Shown here: one piece after another, positions 1-10,897 of the stretch
Numbering within the stretch: the stretch's first letter is position 1
Layout of the letters: every line of letters begins with the position of its first letter
NCBI GenBank assembly: GCA_029834535.1
Contig: JAQMWT010000104.1
Span: 1 to 64,000 of the forward strand
Direction of reading: 5' to 3'
Length of the DNA stretch: 64,000 nucleotides
DNA from: Chrysophaeum taylorii
Lineage: Eukaryota; Sar; Pelagophyceae; Pelagomonadales; Pelagomonadaceae
The notes under the pieces: generated by a model
Told to the model about the DNA's origin: nothing
The model's input: only the letters and a program-made list of their open reading frames with translations
Database searches by the model: none
Position numbers and translations under genes: made by a program

Positions 1-613
1 CTAACGATGCTCCGTCTCACTTGATTGCCCAAGCTAAGATTGATGATGCATCATGGTTTAAAGAGTGATCCCATTTCTTAACACAGCTACAAAAACTGTC
101 GCGCATGAGAGTGAGCTTATGCCCTTAATATGTGGGCTCGATGATGTGGTCTCCTGTTAAGTAAACTGGTTAACGGAAAATGGCTTGCTATAAACCGCAA
201 TACTATCTGTTTTCGCCAACCTACAGGGAAAGATTTTTTGTTATTAGATTACGAGGCTCATGACAACCACTCCCATCAGGACAGTCATTTATGCGCAACA
301 GTCCTATACTTGGAGACTCTGCTTCTGCCATCCACCTGTCGAATAATCCTGATAGTGCAACCAAAGCCAAAGCCATTAGCACACGCTTGTTTCGTATTCG
401 TGACTATGTTCACCTAAGACGTATTCGCTGGCACCATGTTTCTGGCACCAAAAATGTAGCTGATGGATTCACTTAACCCTTTGGTGCTCCTCTCTTCACT
501 AGATTTCGCACGTTGCTTGGTCTACAACAACCCATAGCCCAGCAAGATACTTAATCATTACCCTTTTACTATGTCCGCAAAGACATTAAACTAGCCCTCA
601 CAGAAAACGGCAA

Positions 614-2099
614 TTGCGGCTCGCTGAAAACATAAAATGTGATCTCCATAAAATGAATCCAGCCAAGACCAAGGACGCCGCGAGCCGACGATACTCAGTA
701 TTGAATCGTGGACGTGGTGGAATATCTGCACTGTCCTCACCCTTTAATGCTCTGAATCCGGGACTTGCTCCTACTGGCTCTCCCAATAACCGTAAACAAC
801 CGTCGTATCTCTCTGTTGCTCAAGGAAATAAAACACCGGTGACCCCCACGTCAAGATCAACTCAACATAATACTAACACCCATGTTAAAAGCACAGAGCA
901 CTATTTGTTGAAACATTGCAAATTCGACGTTATGGCGATGATGTCTGGGAACGTTCTTTCGCTTGGTACTCAACCACCAAATTTCCGTTTACCGTCACCT
1001 AAGGATCCTCAATGTTGGTCTCAGCCCATCCAACAGCTGCTCACTGACGCACTACAGAACAATAACGTTGATAATCCTCATTTCTTGAGTTCCCTCCTGT
1101 GTTTAAAGACCAAACGTGTGCGCAATGCACCTAATGTACCGGCAAATGAGGGCATTCGGTTGCATCGATACACACCAATTAAAGGAGTTGTCAAAGTACA
1201 TGTGCTATGCACCAAATGCTTCAATAAAACCGACGCACCGGGTACGCCGCTTGTTCTCGCTATTTGTACTGAAGACGAAGTTAAAACGGACGAAATTACT
1301 AAAATCATTGAAGAGCACCTGTCATCAGAACAACATGCCTCGCACTGCATCGATGTGCCCCGTCCAATTTTCCTTTTGATCTGCGTTATGTGTAATCTGT
1401 CGCTACATGGGACTGCCTTAACTAGAAATCGTCTTCATTCGCTTCAAAATTCATGTCATAATGACCCAGCTGCCCACATGCGAGCCATCAGCCCCGCTTG
1501 GGAAAGTCTACTCCAATAAATAAGTTACTCAAAGATGCGCTCATTAAATGCATGGCTACTCACAACCTAAACGCTTCTGATATAATAATTAACCCAGACG
1601 ACCGCTCACCCCGTTTGCTACAGCTACCTCATATTTCTACCGTTAATAGGGAAATCCTTGTAACGGCTTGGTCATTACTACAGTCCGTTGAAGATAAAGT
1701 CTGCATTATTACACATCCGGATGAGTTACTTGTTGTTCTCATTGAAGGTTTCGTTATTGATGTTTCACACCAGCTTAATGATACTTCTCACGAGATGTTA
1801 CCAGCAATGTTGGGCTACTTCCTTAAGTTAGCCCCAGAGCATCAAACTGCTTTCAAAAATGTACTTATCCAAGTCGGTTATCCTTCTGCCATAATTGACG
1901 CATTTTCGGACACAAATTTTGCTGAAGTTAGACAAGTACAAGTTGGACCTACTACAGATGTACCTCCTGACAATACACATGAAATTTTGCGACTTTCATG
2001 AGAAGAAATACAATCACTTTCTTTGCACATCGCCAAGAGTGATAAACAATCTTTAGAACGAGATCAACGACTTTCCGACGCCTTAGAAACCATCACTCA
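614..2099 (+). pseudogene. Copia-1 copy A: extra ORF downstream of RNase H (left part)
   Basis: This is a protein-coding fossil downstream of the RNase H end, outside the standard Copia gag-pol plan. Visible parts in order are an RG-rich basic N-terminus (NRGRGG), a CxxC segment (LCTKCFNKTDAP) with a later HxxxC, and a helical region (residues like INKLLKDAL and LLQLPHIS) shared with copy B. The same architecture occurs in Copia-MT (RGRGRG, then ICCACHNTDQAP), so the ORF predates the split of the families. The rest of this copy continues at 9756-10160. The family is not recognised. A second nucleic-acid-binding, Gag-like protein is one guess; no membrane segment suggests an envelope. Confidence 0.7.
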
Positions 2100-2174
2100 T
2101 GTGAGAACTGAAATGGGGATGAGAGAACTATAATGAGGACGTGGTGCAGGGGTAAGTGTCATAGCTTCCTCACA
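2100..2174 (-). repeat. Copia-S L outer LTR (variant alpha)
   Basis: A 75-bp TGTGAG...CTCACA repeat. It carries the variant reading CTATAATGAGGAC shared with 6106-6180, and is preceded by ACTCA. Confidence 0.8.
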
Positions 2175-3479
2175 CAGGTGCTGGAAAAGAAAGAAAAGGA
2201 AAAAAAGAGGTAAGTGAGGCTCACACAGGTGCTGGAAAAGAAAGAAAAGGAAGAAGGAAAAGGGGTAAGTGAGACGCTCACAGAGGAGAAGCTTGAAGGA
2301 AGACGTCAGGAGAGGCAGTGTGGCAGAAAGAGACAGGAGATATCAGGGCGAATCATGATGGAGATGAAGAGGACACAGCCAACAATACGGCGAAAAGGGA
2401 TGCGTGCCATGAAAATGTGATCTGGAGAACCAGGAGCCGGACAATCAGCCGCAGAAAGATGAAGACCTTTGGGAGCGGGAGTGAGTTCGGGTTTACTGTT
2501 GATGAAGCGATGTTCGGTAAGGATTTCACGGATAGCATGGGATTGATCAAGAGTGAGGGTTCTCCGAGGGCGATCACGCGTAATGCGAAGACCAACGTAA
2601 GAGGTGAGATCGAGTTCATTGACGTCAGTGAAAACGCGGAAACGGAGGAAAAAGGCTTGGTAATGGCCAATGCAATGAGGAGGGTGCGCCACAAGAAGAT
2701 CATCGACGACCAAAACAAGACGGAGGACCACGGTAGAATTGAGGACGAGCTTGTAATGGCAAGTGTCACCAGATCCGCGGACGAAGCCACAATCATTGAG
2801 AAGGAAGCGTTCCAAATAAAGCCACCAATTGCGACAAGCTTGTTTGCAACCATACCAAGAGCGACGGAGCTTGTAAACGATTTTGGAACCATCGGTGGGT
2901 TGGCGAGGAGCATAGCCTTCGGGTGGCCAGACATAGATGTCTTCGTCAATGGGAGCTTGAATAAAAGCGGAGCTACATCCAACTTGTGCAAATCCCAGTC
3001 ATGAACAGCGACAAAGGTCAGAAAGAAACGGATCGTGACGATGTTGGCAACCGGTGAGTAGGTGTCATGATAATCAATGCCGTGAACCTGGGTGTAACCG
3101 CGGACGACAAGGCGAGCCTTGTACGATTTGAAGCGGCCAGAGTCATACTTCTTGCGGAGGATCCACTTGAGGGTACAAATGTTGCAGAAAAGTCTGAGGG
3201 AGGCGAATCACATCCCAACAACCAAGGTGACCAAGAGAGCTGTATTCTTTAGCGATGGCTTGCAACCAGCCAGGACGCTCAGGACTGGTCAGATAGTCGT
3301 TCGTCAAGGTCTGATACTGAGACATTTCTTCGGAAGCAGAGTAATAAACGTGTGCATGAGGATCAACAAGGGTGTTAGCTAAACAAAGGGGAAGGAAGAC
3401 ACAATGAACTAACAAACGAAAGCTAACAGAAGAGACATACAAAGAGTTACAGGGGGAAACAGAAGCGACAGAGGAAACA

Positions 3480-3626
3480 GAATGGCCCGTATCGACATCA
3501 GAATGGCCCGTATCAACATCAGAATGGCCCGTATCAACATCAGAATGGCCCGTATCAACATCAGAATGGCCCGTATCAACATTGGAATGGCCCGTATCAA
3601 CATCAGAATGGCCCGTATGAACATTG
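3480..3626 (-). repeat. 21-bp tandem repeat, 7 units (VNTR)
   Basis: Seven consecutive 21-bp units of the type GAATGGCCCGTATCAACATC plus A, with small variants, lie inside Copia-S L. On the minus strand the in-frame unit codes DTGHSDV. The mirror position in Copia-S R (about 8,800-8,840) has only two units. Confidence 0.9.
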
Positions 3627-4439
3627 TGACAGGATGAAACATGGCCCGTAAAAAAAGTTTGTTGGTTGGTCGACTTTGCGCGGTCGGCCCCGTTTGGCAC
3701 GACGTAATGGTGCACGTTTCGTATTGGCCGGTAACATTGTGGGCAGTGACGCTGGGGTGATCAGTCCCGATAAGGCCGGCTCCGGAGCATCAAAAACAGA
3801 CGATGGGGGCTACGGCCGAAGATAGACGAGGGTCGTAATAAAACAAGTCAGGAAAACGAGAATCTACGAGAGACGGAGGAAGGGGTTGGGTGGACAGTGA
3901 CTTACGCAGAGCGAAATTTTCGTCAAAAACAACATCAATCGAGGTGTGGATGACAGGACCTCCGAATGGGCGAACCACGGTAGACAGAAAAAGTTCGAGT
4001 TGACGAGCGTTCGTACATCGTGTCGTGGAGCAAAGTAACGCGTGCGGCGGCGCGTATGATCATCGACAAACGCGAGCTTCATGGGCCAACGTTGGAGGAG
4101 CAAGCGGTGAGCTTCGTTCGTCATACTCGAATAGACTCCGGTAGAAGTTGGCGACAGTGGCAAAACAGTCGTGGCACGTAAGAACGTTGCAGATAGCGTC
4201 GCGGGTGCGGAGCACGGAATTCACGTCGATAGCAAAACCGAATTTTAAAGGTCAGAAAAGCGGCGAAAAAGTGCGTGAAGGAGAACCACAAATCACACAG
4301 CAAAGAAGCGTTTGCCCAGGATCCCGAAGATGAGCGATCCAACCACATAGGAAGCACGAAAACTGCGCACGCGAAAATTGAGAGGCACGGCTTAGTTGTG
4401 GCGGGTGAAATGCGCGATGGAACGTGATTCGCTGGTTTT

Positions 4440-4660
4440 ACCAAAAACCGATAAGCACAACGAGGAGTGGATCAACGAATAGCTGAAAATGCACAACGGG
4501 GAGTGGAGCAACGAATAGGCGAAATACAGAACGAGAAGGGGAGCAACGACGAGGTGAAAAGACAGAACGAGGAGAGGAGCAACGACGAGGGGAAATACAG
4601 AACGAGGGGCTGAGCAACGAATAGCGGAAAATACAGAACGAGGCGCCTGTGCAATGGGAG
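4440..4660 (-). repeat. Degenerate ~27-bp minisatellite
   Basis: An imperfect repeat built on GAACGAGG...GAGCAACGA, giving low-complexity APRSVF/PRRCS peptides on the minus strand. It is mirrored at about 7,380-7,590 in the other arm. No function is apparent. Confidence 0.6.
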
Positions 4661-5901
4661 CTAAAAACAAAAACGAGGGGCTTCCGTGGGATGGGGTTGT
4701 TGATGTGCTTGCATCAGACATTCGGCGGTACACACGCTGACTTGGAATTATCTTGATTGGCATGAGACAGAGTATCGGGAGGGGTATGTGAGACGGTGGG
4801 TGTGGCCGTTTAAGGCGGTGAAGGGGGTGGAATAGATGGTGGTATTAAGAAAAGCGGCGGAATGGAACTAGAATCAGTCAAGGTGGGAGTAGGCATAGGA
4901 GCAGAAAAGGCAGTGTTAGTGGTGGTGGGTTTGAGTTGGTGTTGTTGGGTGTTTTGGAGTCATTGGAAGTGCTGCGCTGTTGAGAAGAACGGCGATGGTG
5001 GGTAGCGCGTTGTCGTGGAATAGCTAGGAACGTTGAAACGTGCGGCAGTCCCTCTTAAATTGATCCTTGCAGCCGCCAAAATGACATTGGGTAGTGCGTC
5101 GGAATCGAGTAGAGCCAGGTTGTTCGGAAAGGGGAGCGTCTAGGGTAGGTCAGTGGGAAGAGTCGGAAGTCGTGGCTGACGACGCGGCGGATAGCGCGGC
5201 GGAAGTGGTTGTGCATGCCATGTAAATTGATTGGTGTTGAACTTCTCAAGGGTACAACCACAGTTGTCGGTACGAAACGCGAGACGATAAAACAAAGCCA
5301 GTAAGGCTTGAAGCACGATGCACGTAGTCAAATGCGAGGACACACTCGAGGGTACGTCGGATCAGGTACAATGCCGAGCAACTTGAACTCCGGTGATAGG
5401 TACAATGCCGAGCAACTTGTATACTCCGATGATGAACTTGTTGAGGAAGTTCGCTACGCGATCCCCACGGCCCATGTAGACATCAGTAATGCGCTTGTAA
5501 AGTCGCGTGAAGTTCATGTCGCGGTTGTCATGTTGTTCGCGTGAAGTTCATGTCGCGGTTTTCATGGATATCAACGTTGTTGCTTGACGCGAAATTCTTC
5601 TTCAGGGCAGCGAGATGCTTCTGCAGAGCGAGATGCTGAGATGCTAGTCCAAGGATCGTTGGTCGAGATAATGTGATCGCCGGTAGAGATGATCATGTTC
5701 GCGACGACGTGTCCATTGGTGGAAAAAAAAAATGTCGCTCACCGCTGAAGGCATCAAGGTTTTGCGAAAGCTTGCTATCTTTAATTTCGATCGAGGACAT
5801 GGTAGACGAAACGAACCGAACACGTAGCAATGAACTGAAGCCGAGGAGGTGTCGCCGCGAAGTCAAGCAGAGGCTCGATCGTGAACGAGCACCTGGTGCC
5901 A

Positions 5902-5976
5902 TGTGAGAACTGAAATGGGGATGAGAGAACTGTAATGGGGACGTGGTGCAGGGGTAAGTGTCATAGCTTCCTCACA
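5902..5976 (-). repeat. Copia-S L inner LTR (variant beta)
   Basis: A 75-bp repeat with the variant CTGTAATGGGGAC shared with 9681-9755. It is followed by AAGAA, the complement of TTCTT. Confidence 0.8.
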
Positions 5977-6105
5977 AAGAAGGGTAGACAATGTAGTATC
6001 TTGGTGCATCTGGTAGCTGGAGAGCAAATTGTCTAAGAGTGACACGTGTTTTATGTTCTCGGTCACTTGCGCGTTACGAGCATCGTTAGCATTTTGAAGT
6101 TGAGT
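5977..6105 (-). other. 129-bp inverted piece of the Copia-1 downstream ORF
   Basis: This spacer at the centre of the palindrome reads on the minus strand as a fragment of the Copia-1 downstream ORF (similar to the TENIKHVALLDN region of copy B at about 42,810), while the flanking ORF parts at 614-2099 and 9756-10160 read on plus. Its ends are TGAGT (complement of ACTCA) and AAGAA (complement of TTCTT), i.e. target-site duplications belonging to the opposite outer flanks. Confidence 0.85.
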
Positions 6106-6180
6106 TGTGAGGAAGCTATGACACTTACCCCTGCACCACGTCCTCATTATAGTTCTCTCATCCCCATTTCAGTTCTCACA
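6106..6180 (+). repeat. Copia-S R inner LTR (variant alpha)
   Basis: A 75-bp repeat carrying variant alpha, identical at the diagnostic bases to 2100-2174 and unlike its own partner at 9681-9755. It is followed by a TGG-starting primer-site candidate. Confidence 0.8.
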
Positions 6181-9100
6181 TGGCACCAGGTGCTCGTTCA
6201 CGATCGAGCCTCTGCTTGACTTCGCGGCGACACCTCCTCGGCTTCAGTTCATTGCTACGTGTTCGGTTCGTTTCGTCTACCATGTCCTCGATCGAAATTA
6301 AAGATAGCAAGCTTTCGCAAAACCTTGATGCCTTCAGCGGTGAGCGACATTTTTTTTTTCCACCAATGGACACGTCGTCGCGAACATGATCATCTCTACC
6401 GGCGATCACATTATCTCGACCAACGATCCTTGGACTAGCATCTCAGCATCTCGCTCTGCAGAAGCATCTCGCTGCCCTGAAGAAGAATTTCGCGTCAAGC
6501 AACAACGTTGATATCCATGAAAACCGCGACATGAACTTCACGCGAACAACATGACAACCGCGACATGAACTTCACGCGACTTTACAAGCGCATTACCGAT
6601 GTCTACATGGGCCGTGGGGATCGCGTAGCGAACTTCCTCAACAAGTTCATCATCGGAGTATACAAGTTGCTCGGCATTGTACCTATCACCGGAGTTCAAG
6701 TTGCTCGGCATTGTACCTGATCCGACGTACCCTCGAGTGTGTCCTCGCATTTGACTACGTGCATCGTGCTTCAAGCCTTACTGGCTTTGTTTTATCGTCT
6801 CGCGTTTCGTACCGACAACTGTGGTTGTACCCTTGAGAAGTTCAACACCAATCAATTTAGATGGCATGCACAGCCACTTCCGCCGCGCTATCCGCCGCGT
6901 CGTCAGCCACGACTTCCGACTCTTCCAACTGACCTACCCTAGACGCTCCCCTTTCCGAACAACCTGGCTCTACTCGATTCCGACGCACTACCCAATGTCA
7001 TTTTGGCGGCTGCAAGGATCACTTTAAGAGGGACTGCCGCACGTTTCAACGTTCCTAGCTATTCCACGACAACGCGCTACCCACCATCGCCGTTCTTCTC
7101 AACAGCGCAGCACTTCCAATGACTCCAAAAACACCCAACAACACCAACCCAAACCCACCACCAGTAACACTACCTTTTCTGCTCCTATGCCTACTCCAAC
7201 CTTGACTGATTCTAGTTCCACTCCGCCGCTTTTCTTAATACCACCACCTATTACACATCTTTGCACCTTTCTGCCAATCAAGATAATTCCAAGTCAGCGT
7301 GTGTACCGCCGAATGTCTGATGCAAGCACATCAACAACCCCATCCCACGGAAGCCCCTCGTTTTTTTGTTTTTAGCTCCCATTGCACAGGCGCCTCGTTC
7401 TGTATTTCCCGCTATTCGTTGCTCAGCCCCTCGTTCTGTATTTTCCCCTCGTCGTTGCTCCTCTCCTCGTTCTGTCTTTTCACCTCGTCGTTGCTCCCCT
7501 CCTCGTTCTGTATTTCGCCTATTCGTTGCCCCACTCCCCGTTGTGCATTTTCAGCTATTCGTTGATCCACTCCTCGTTGTGCTTGTCGGTTTTGGTAAAA
7601 CCAGTGAATCACGTTCCATCGCACATTTCACCTGCCACAACTAAGCTGTGCCTCTCAATTTTCGCGTGCGCAGTTTCGTGCTTCCTATGTGGTTGGATCG
7701 CTCATCTTCGGGATCCTGGACAGACGCTTCTTTGCTGTGTGATTTGTGGTTCTCCTTCACGCACTATCGCTTTTTCGCCGCTTTTCTGACCTTTAAAATT
7801 CGGTTTTGCTATCGACGTGAATTCCGTGTTCAGCACCCGCGACGCTATCTGCAAGCTATCTGCAACGTTCTTACGTGCCACAACTGTTTTGCCACTGTCT
7901 CCAACTTCTACCGCAGCCTATTCGAGTATGACAAGCGAAGCTCGCCGCTTGCTCCTCCAACGTTGGCCCATATGGCAATTTCGTTCTTGCGACTGCGAAA
8001 ACGGGCCACTTTCTTATCTGTCACAGCAGGCTGGCATACAGCAGCCTGGTCTACCTGTGTTCGTTCCTTACACCGCTGGCGCGTCCGAAGTCTTCCATCT
8101 TCGCTTACAGGACGCGGTCGTGCCCATGGCAACTTGCTCGCACCACAACAACCAAACACCCACGTTCGTATCAAACCTGCTTACGCCTGTTTTTGCTTCT
8201 GTCGACTCCAACCATCGTCATAACCTGGTCACCGTGCACCATGCAGCCTATCTGCCCAAAGGCAACGTTCTCATCAGACGTCTGGTACACCGCCATCATA
8301 TGTACCAGCCTGTGTTTCCGCTATCTTTGCCCCGCTGCAACAATCGTCTAACGCACGTCATCCCAGGCACTTTTGTCGCTATAGTTCTTCAGACCTCGAT
8401 TTTGCTGACAGTTTCACTTACCCGATTTCCTGCAATGTCAACCACCGAAGGAACTTCAACGTTGTTCTGACTTTCTCGAATCACGCTTCCAAGCTCTCGT
8501 CTATTGTTCCCCCATTGTCCGCTGTTCTTCCGCTGTTGCCCCCTTGTCCGCTGTTGCCCCCTTGCCCCCTGTGTTTGATGAGAATGCGCCGGTTTCACTG
8601 GGACTGATCACCCCATCACGTGAACCGACCATTCTACGAGCTCGAGAGAAAAGTACAAAAGAGCACCAAAGAGAGAAAACAACAGAAAGTGCAAAACAAA
8701 GTCGCGCCAAACGGAGCCGACCGCGCAAAGTCGACCAACGCGCGTTACAACAACCAACAAACTTTTTTTTACGGGCCATTCTGTTTCATCCTGTCACAAT
8801 GTTGATACGGGCCATTCTGATGTTGATACGGGCCATTCTGTTTCCTCCTGTCACGATGTTGATTCTGTTTCCTCTGTCGCTTCTGTTTCCCCCTGTAACT
8901 CTTTGTATGTCTCTTCTGTTAGCTTTCGTTTGTTAGTTCATTAGGTCTTCCTTCCCCTTTGTTTAGCTAACACCCTTGTTGATCCTCATGCACACGTTTA
9001 TTACTCTGCTTCCGAAGAACTGTCGCAATATTCCGACCTTGACGGATACACTATCACTTCCACCCATCTACGTGAAGCTTTAGCTCCGACCAATCCTGAG

Positions 9101-9680
9101 CGTCCTGGCTGGTTGCAAGCCATCGCTAAAGAATACAGCTCTCTTGGTCAGCTTGGTTGCTGGGATGTTATGCGCCTTCCTTCGACGTTTTCTGGCAACA
9201 TTTGTACCCTCAAGTGGATCCTCCGCAAGAAGTATGACTCTGGCCGCTTCAAATCGTACAAGGCTCGCCTCGTTGTCCGCGGTTACACCCAGGTTCACGG
9301 CATTGCTTACCACGACACGTGCCGTCCTGTAGATGTCATCTCTGCTTTCATACAAGCCCCTGTCTGGCGTTGCTGTTCATCACTGGGATTTGCATAAGTT
9401 GGATGTCAACTCCGCTTTTATCCAAGCTCTCATTGACGAAGACATCTATGTCTGGCCACCCGAAGGCTATGCTCCTCGCCAACCCACCGATGGTTCCAAA
9501 ATCGTTTACAAGCTCCGTCGCTCTTGGTATGGTTGCAAACAAGCTTGTCGCAATTGGTGGCTTTATTTGGAACGCTTCCTTCTCAATGATTGTGGCTTCG
9601 TCCGCGGATCTGGTGACACTTGCCATTACAAGCTCGCACTCACTTACCCCTTTTTCCTTTTCTTTCTTTTCCAGCACCTG

Positions 9681-9755
9681 TGTGAGGAAGCTATGACACT
9701 TACCCCTGCACCACGTCCCCATTACAGTTCTCTCATCCCCATTTCAGTTCTCACA
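9681..9755 (+). repeat. Copia-S R outer LTR (variant beta)
   Basis: A 75-bp repeat with variant beta, followed by GTCTT. A pyrimidine-rich tract (TTTCTTTTCCAG) precedes it, where a retroelement would normally show a polypurine tract. This fits loss of the original 3' internal end. Confidence 0.75.
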
Positions 9756-10160
9756 GTCTTAGCTCATGTGATTTCAAAGTCCTTAATCACTTCTGTTGAA
9801 CAGTCTCCTCCGAATACTTTTGAGGAGACACAGCAAAACAAAATCGAAGATACAGCTGCTGGCTTACATACTGCTATGTCTGATGCACAGGATCATGTTA
9901 TTCCTGCAACAGATTCGCATACTCTAACACCTGCTGCGGCTATGTCCAATTTGTCTTCTGTCATGTCACCACTTGCTGATCTCTGCGACGCGACAACTAT
10001 AAACAACACTACAACTAACGACCAGTTCGAAGATCATGACACTTCCTCTCCAGAATTAAAGAAACTTGAAGAGAATAGTGATGATGAATTGGACCACACA
10101 TCTGACATTGTGGATGCTGATTCATTACGTAATGTGACAACACGTCCAACTTCCTCCTAA
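9756..10160 (+). pseudogene. Copia-1 copy A: extra ORF downstream of RNase H (right part)
   Basis: This C-terminal part of the downstream ORF resumes immediately after the nested short-LTR Copia pair. It matches the copy B ORF at 42,900-43,306, including the stretches AMSDAQDHVIP and SSPELK and an acidic tail ending in TTRPTSS. The reading ends about 130 bp before the 3' LTR-like region. Confidence 0.75.
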
Positions 10161-10289
10161 TGTTAATTGTTATGTTACCTCATCATTTATGTTGTTGTTT
10201 TATGTTTAAGTTATTCGATGCTCTCATGTATCGTACACAAGCTTCACACTCAAGAACGTCTGGAACGCATAAAGCCTTTCCCACACGCT

Positions 10290-10709
10290 GAGGGGGTCCA
10301 GAGCGCTACACTATAATGTGTACGACACTGGCATTCCTTACTCCCCTTTTTCCACTTTCTCCACTTGAGGGTTTTCTCTCCGCGTAATACGGCTTTCCCT
10401 CTGCTTCCTCCTTCCTTACCCTTCCGCAATTATATATTTCATGACTATGGAGAATACAGTCTGAAGCTCTTTTCCAACATGGAGTAGGCCTCCAGGTGCG
10501 TACCGTCAGGTACGGGGTTTTCTGTTTAATTAACAGGGGCTTCGTTCCTCGTTGTCAGTGTAAGCGCTTCTATGGGACTTAATGTCCTTATGGAGCTAGG
10601 GCCTAAATCCCTACCTTGTGTAGTAGCATGTGACAAGCGGAATGGTCTGTACACGCCGAAGACTGCACGCAGTCTCTACCATGTACCCGGAGAGGGTCAA
10701 ATCTCTCCA
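10290..10709 (+). repeat. Copia-1 copy A 3' LTR region
   Basis: About 420 bp are nearly collinear with 43,420-43,825 of copy B. Both copies contain a G-rich tract (GAGGGGGTCCAGAG), a TATA-like AT stretch, a small hairpin around GTACCGTCAGGTAC, and the same last bases (CAAATCTCTCCA). The shared similarity stops exactly there, which defines the outer edge. The inner edge is uncertain: the G-rich tract may be the polypurine tract just outside the LTR. Confidence 0.65.
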
Positions 10710-10897
10710 CTTCCTCAAGATTCTGCCACGCCGATCTCATCTTCCGACCTTGTAGTAAAAGCCAAGCGCCTCTTTTTCTCCCGGTCTTCTTCTTCTACAG
10801 AATCGGCGTCCCATGTAGCAGCTACATACCCCCCCCCCCCGAACATGATGTTATTATCACCGTCGCCTTTAAATAATACTTCTGAGCTTGCAAGTTA
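10710..10897. other. POLA1 3' flank next to Copia-1 LTR
   Basis: A 188-bp spacer between the outer edge of the Copia-1 LTR and the POLA1 stop codon. It contains an 11-12-bp C run and an AT-rich stretch that may hold the POLA1 polyadenylation site. No gene is seen. Confidence 0.5.

Larger units (their letters stand above)
2100..5976 (-). mobile_element. Short-LTR Copia element, left inverted copy (Copia-S L)
   Basis: A 3.9-kb element bounded by 75-bp direct repeats (2100-2174 and 5902-5976) that begin TGTGAG and end CTCACA. Minus-strand coding traces run from a gag-like start (MSSIEIKDSKLSQNLDAF), through a pol stretch with W-D-V typical of Copia, to reverse transcriptase with VDDLLVA. No integrase or RNase H was recognised, so it looks like a deletion derivative. 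It has many breaks. It is an inverted near-duplicate of 6106-9755 and sits inside Copia-1 copy A. Confidence 0.8.
6106..9755 (+). mobile_element. Short-LTR Copia element, right inverted copy (Copia-S R)
   Basis: A 3.65-kb mirror copy of 2100-5976 in the opposite orientation, with 75-bp terminal direct repeats at 6106-6180 and 9681-9755. Directly after the left repeat comes TGGCACCAGGTGC, a plausible tRNA primer-binding site because it starts TGG. Coding traces on plus include the gag-like start near 6280, pol sequence at 9110-9400 (KARLVVRGYTQVHG) and reverse transcriptase at 9400-9640 (LDVNSAFIQALIDEDIYVW). The two copies differ by about 230 bp in length and in a 21-bp repeat count. It has many breaks. 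Confidence 0.8.
1..10709 (+). mobile_element. Copia-1 LTR retrotransposon, copy A (3' part only)
   Basis: The window opens inside a Ty1/Copia element. From about base 100 the sequence matches the RNase H end of copy B (41,680-42,120), including the segment around the NSPILGDSASAIHLSNNPD residues. It continues into an ORF downstream of pol and ends in a 3' LTR-like region closing with CTCTCCA at 10,709. The 5' half lies outside the window. Two short-LTR Copia elements (2100-9755) are nested inside the downstream ORF. The element is broken at several points and looks old compared with the Gypsy at 45 kb. Its family assignment rests on long, clear similarity to copy B; the origin of bases 1-100 is uncertain. 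Confidence 0.85.

Noticed and set aside
614-2001. Envelope gene in the Copia downstream ORF
   Set aside because: No signal peptide, no membrane anchor and no cysteine pattern of envelope proteins; the sequence is coiled-coil and zinc-like instead.
2100-2174. Terminal inverted repeats of a cut-and-paste transposon at the palindrome ends
   Set aside because: Each arm has the 75-bp repeat in direct orientation at both of its own ends, with 5-bp duplications and Copia coding inside, so LTRs explain it better.
3480-3626. CRISPR-like array
   Set aside because: The units are contiguous 21-bp repeats with no unique spacers, inside a eukaryotic retroelement.
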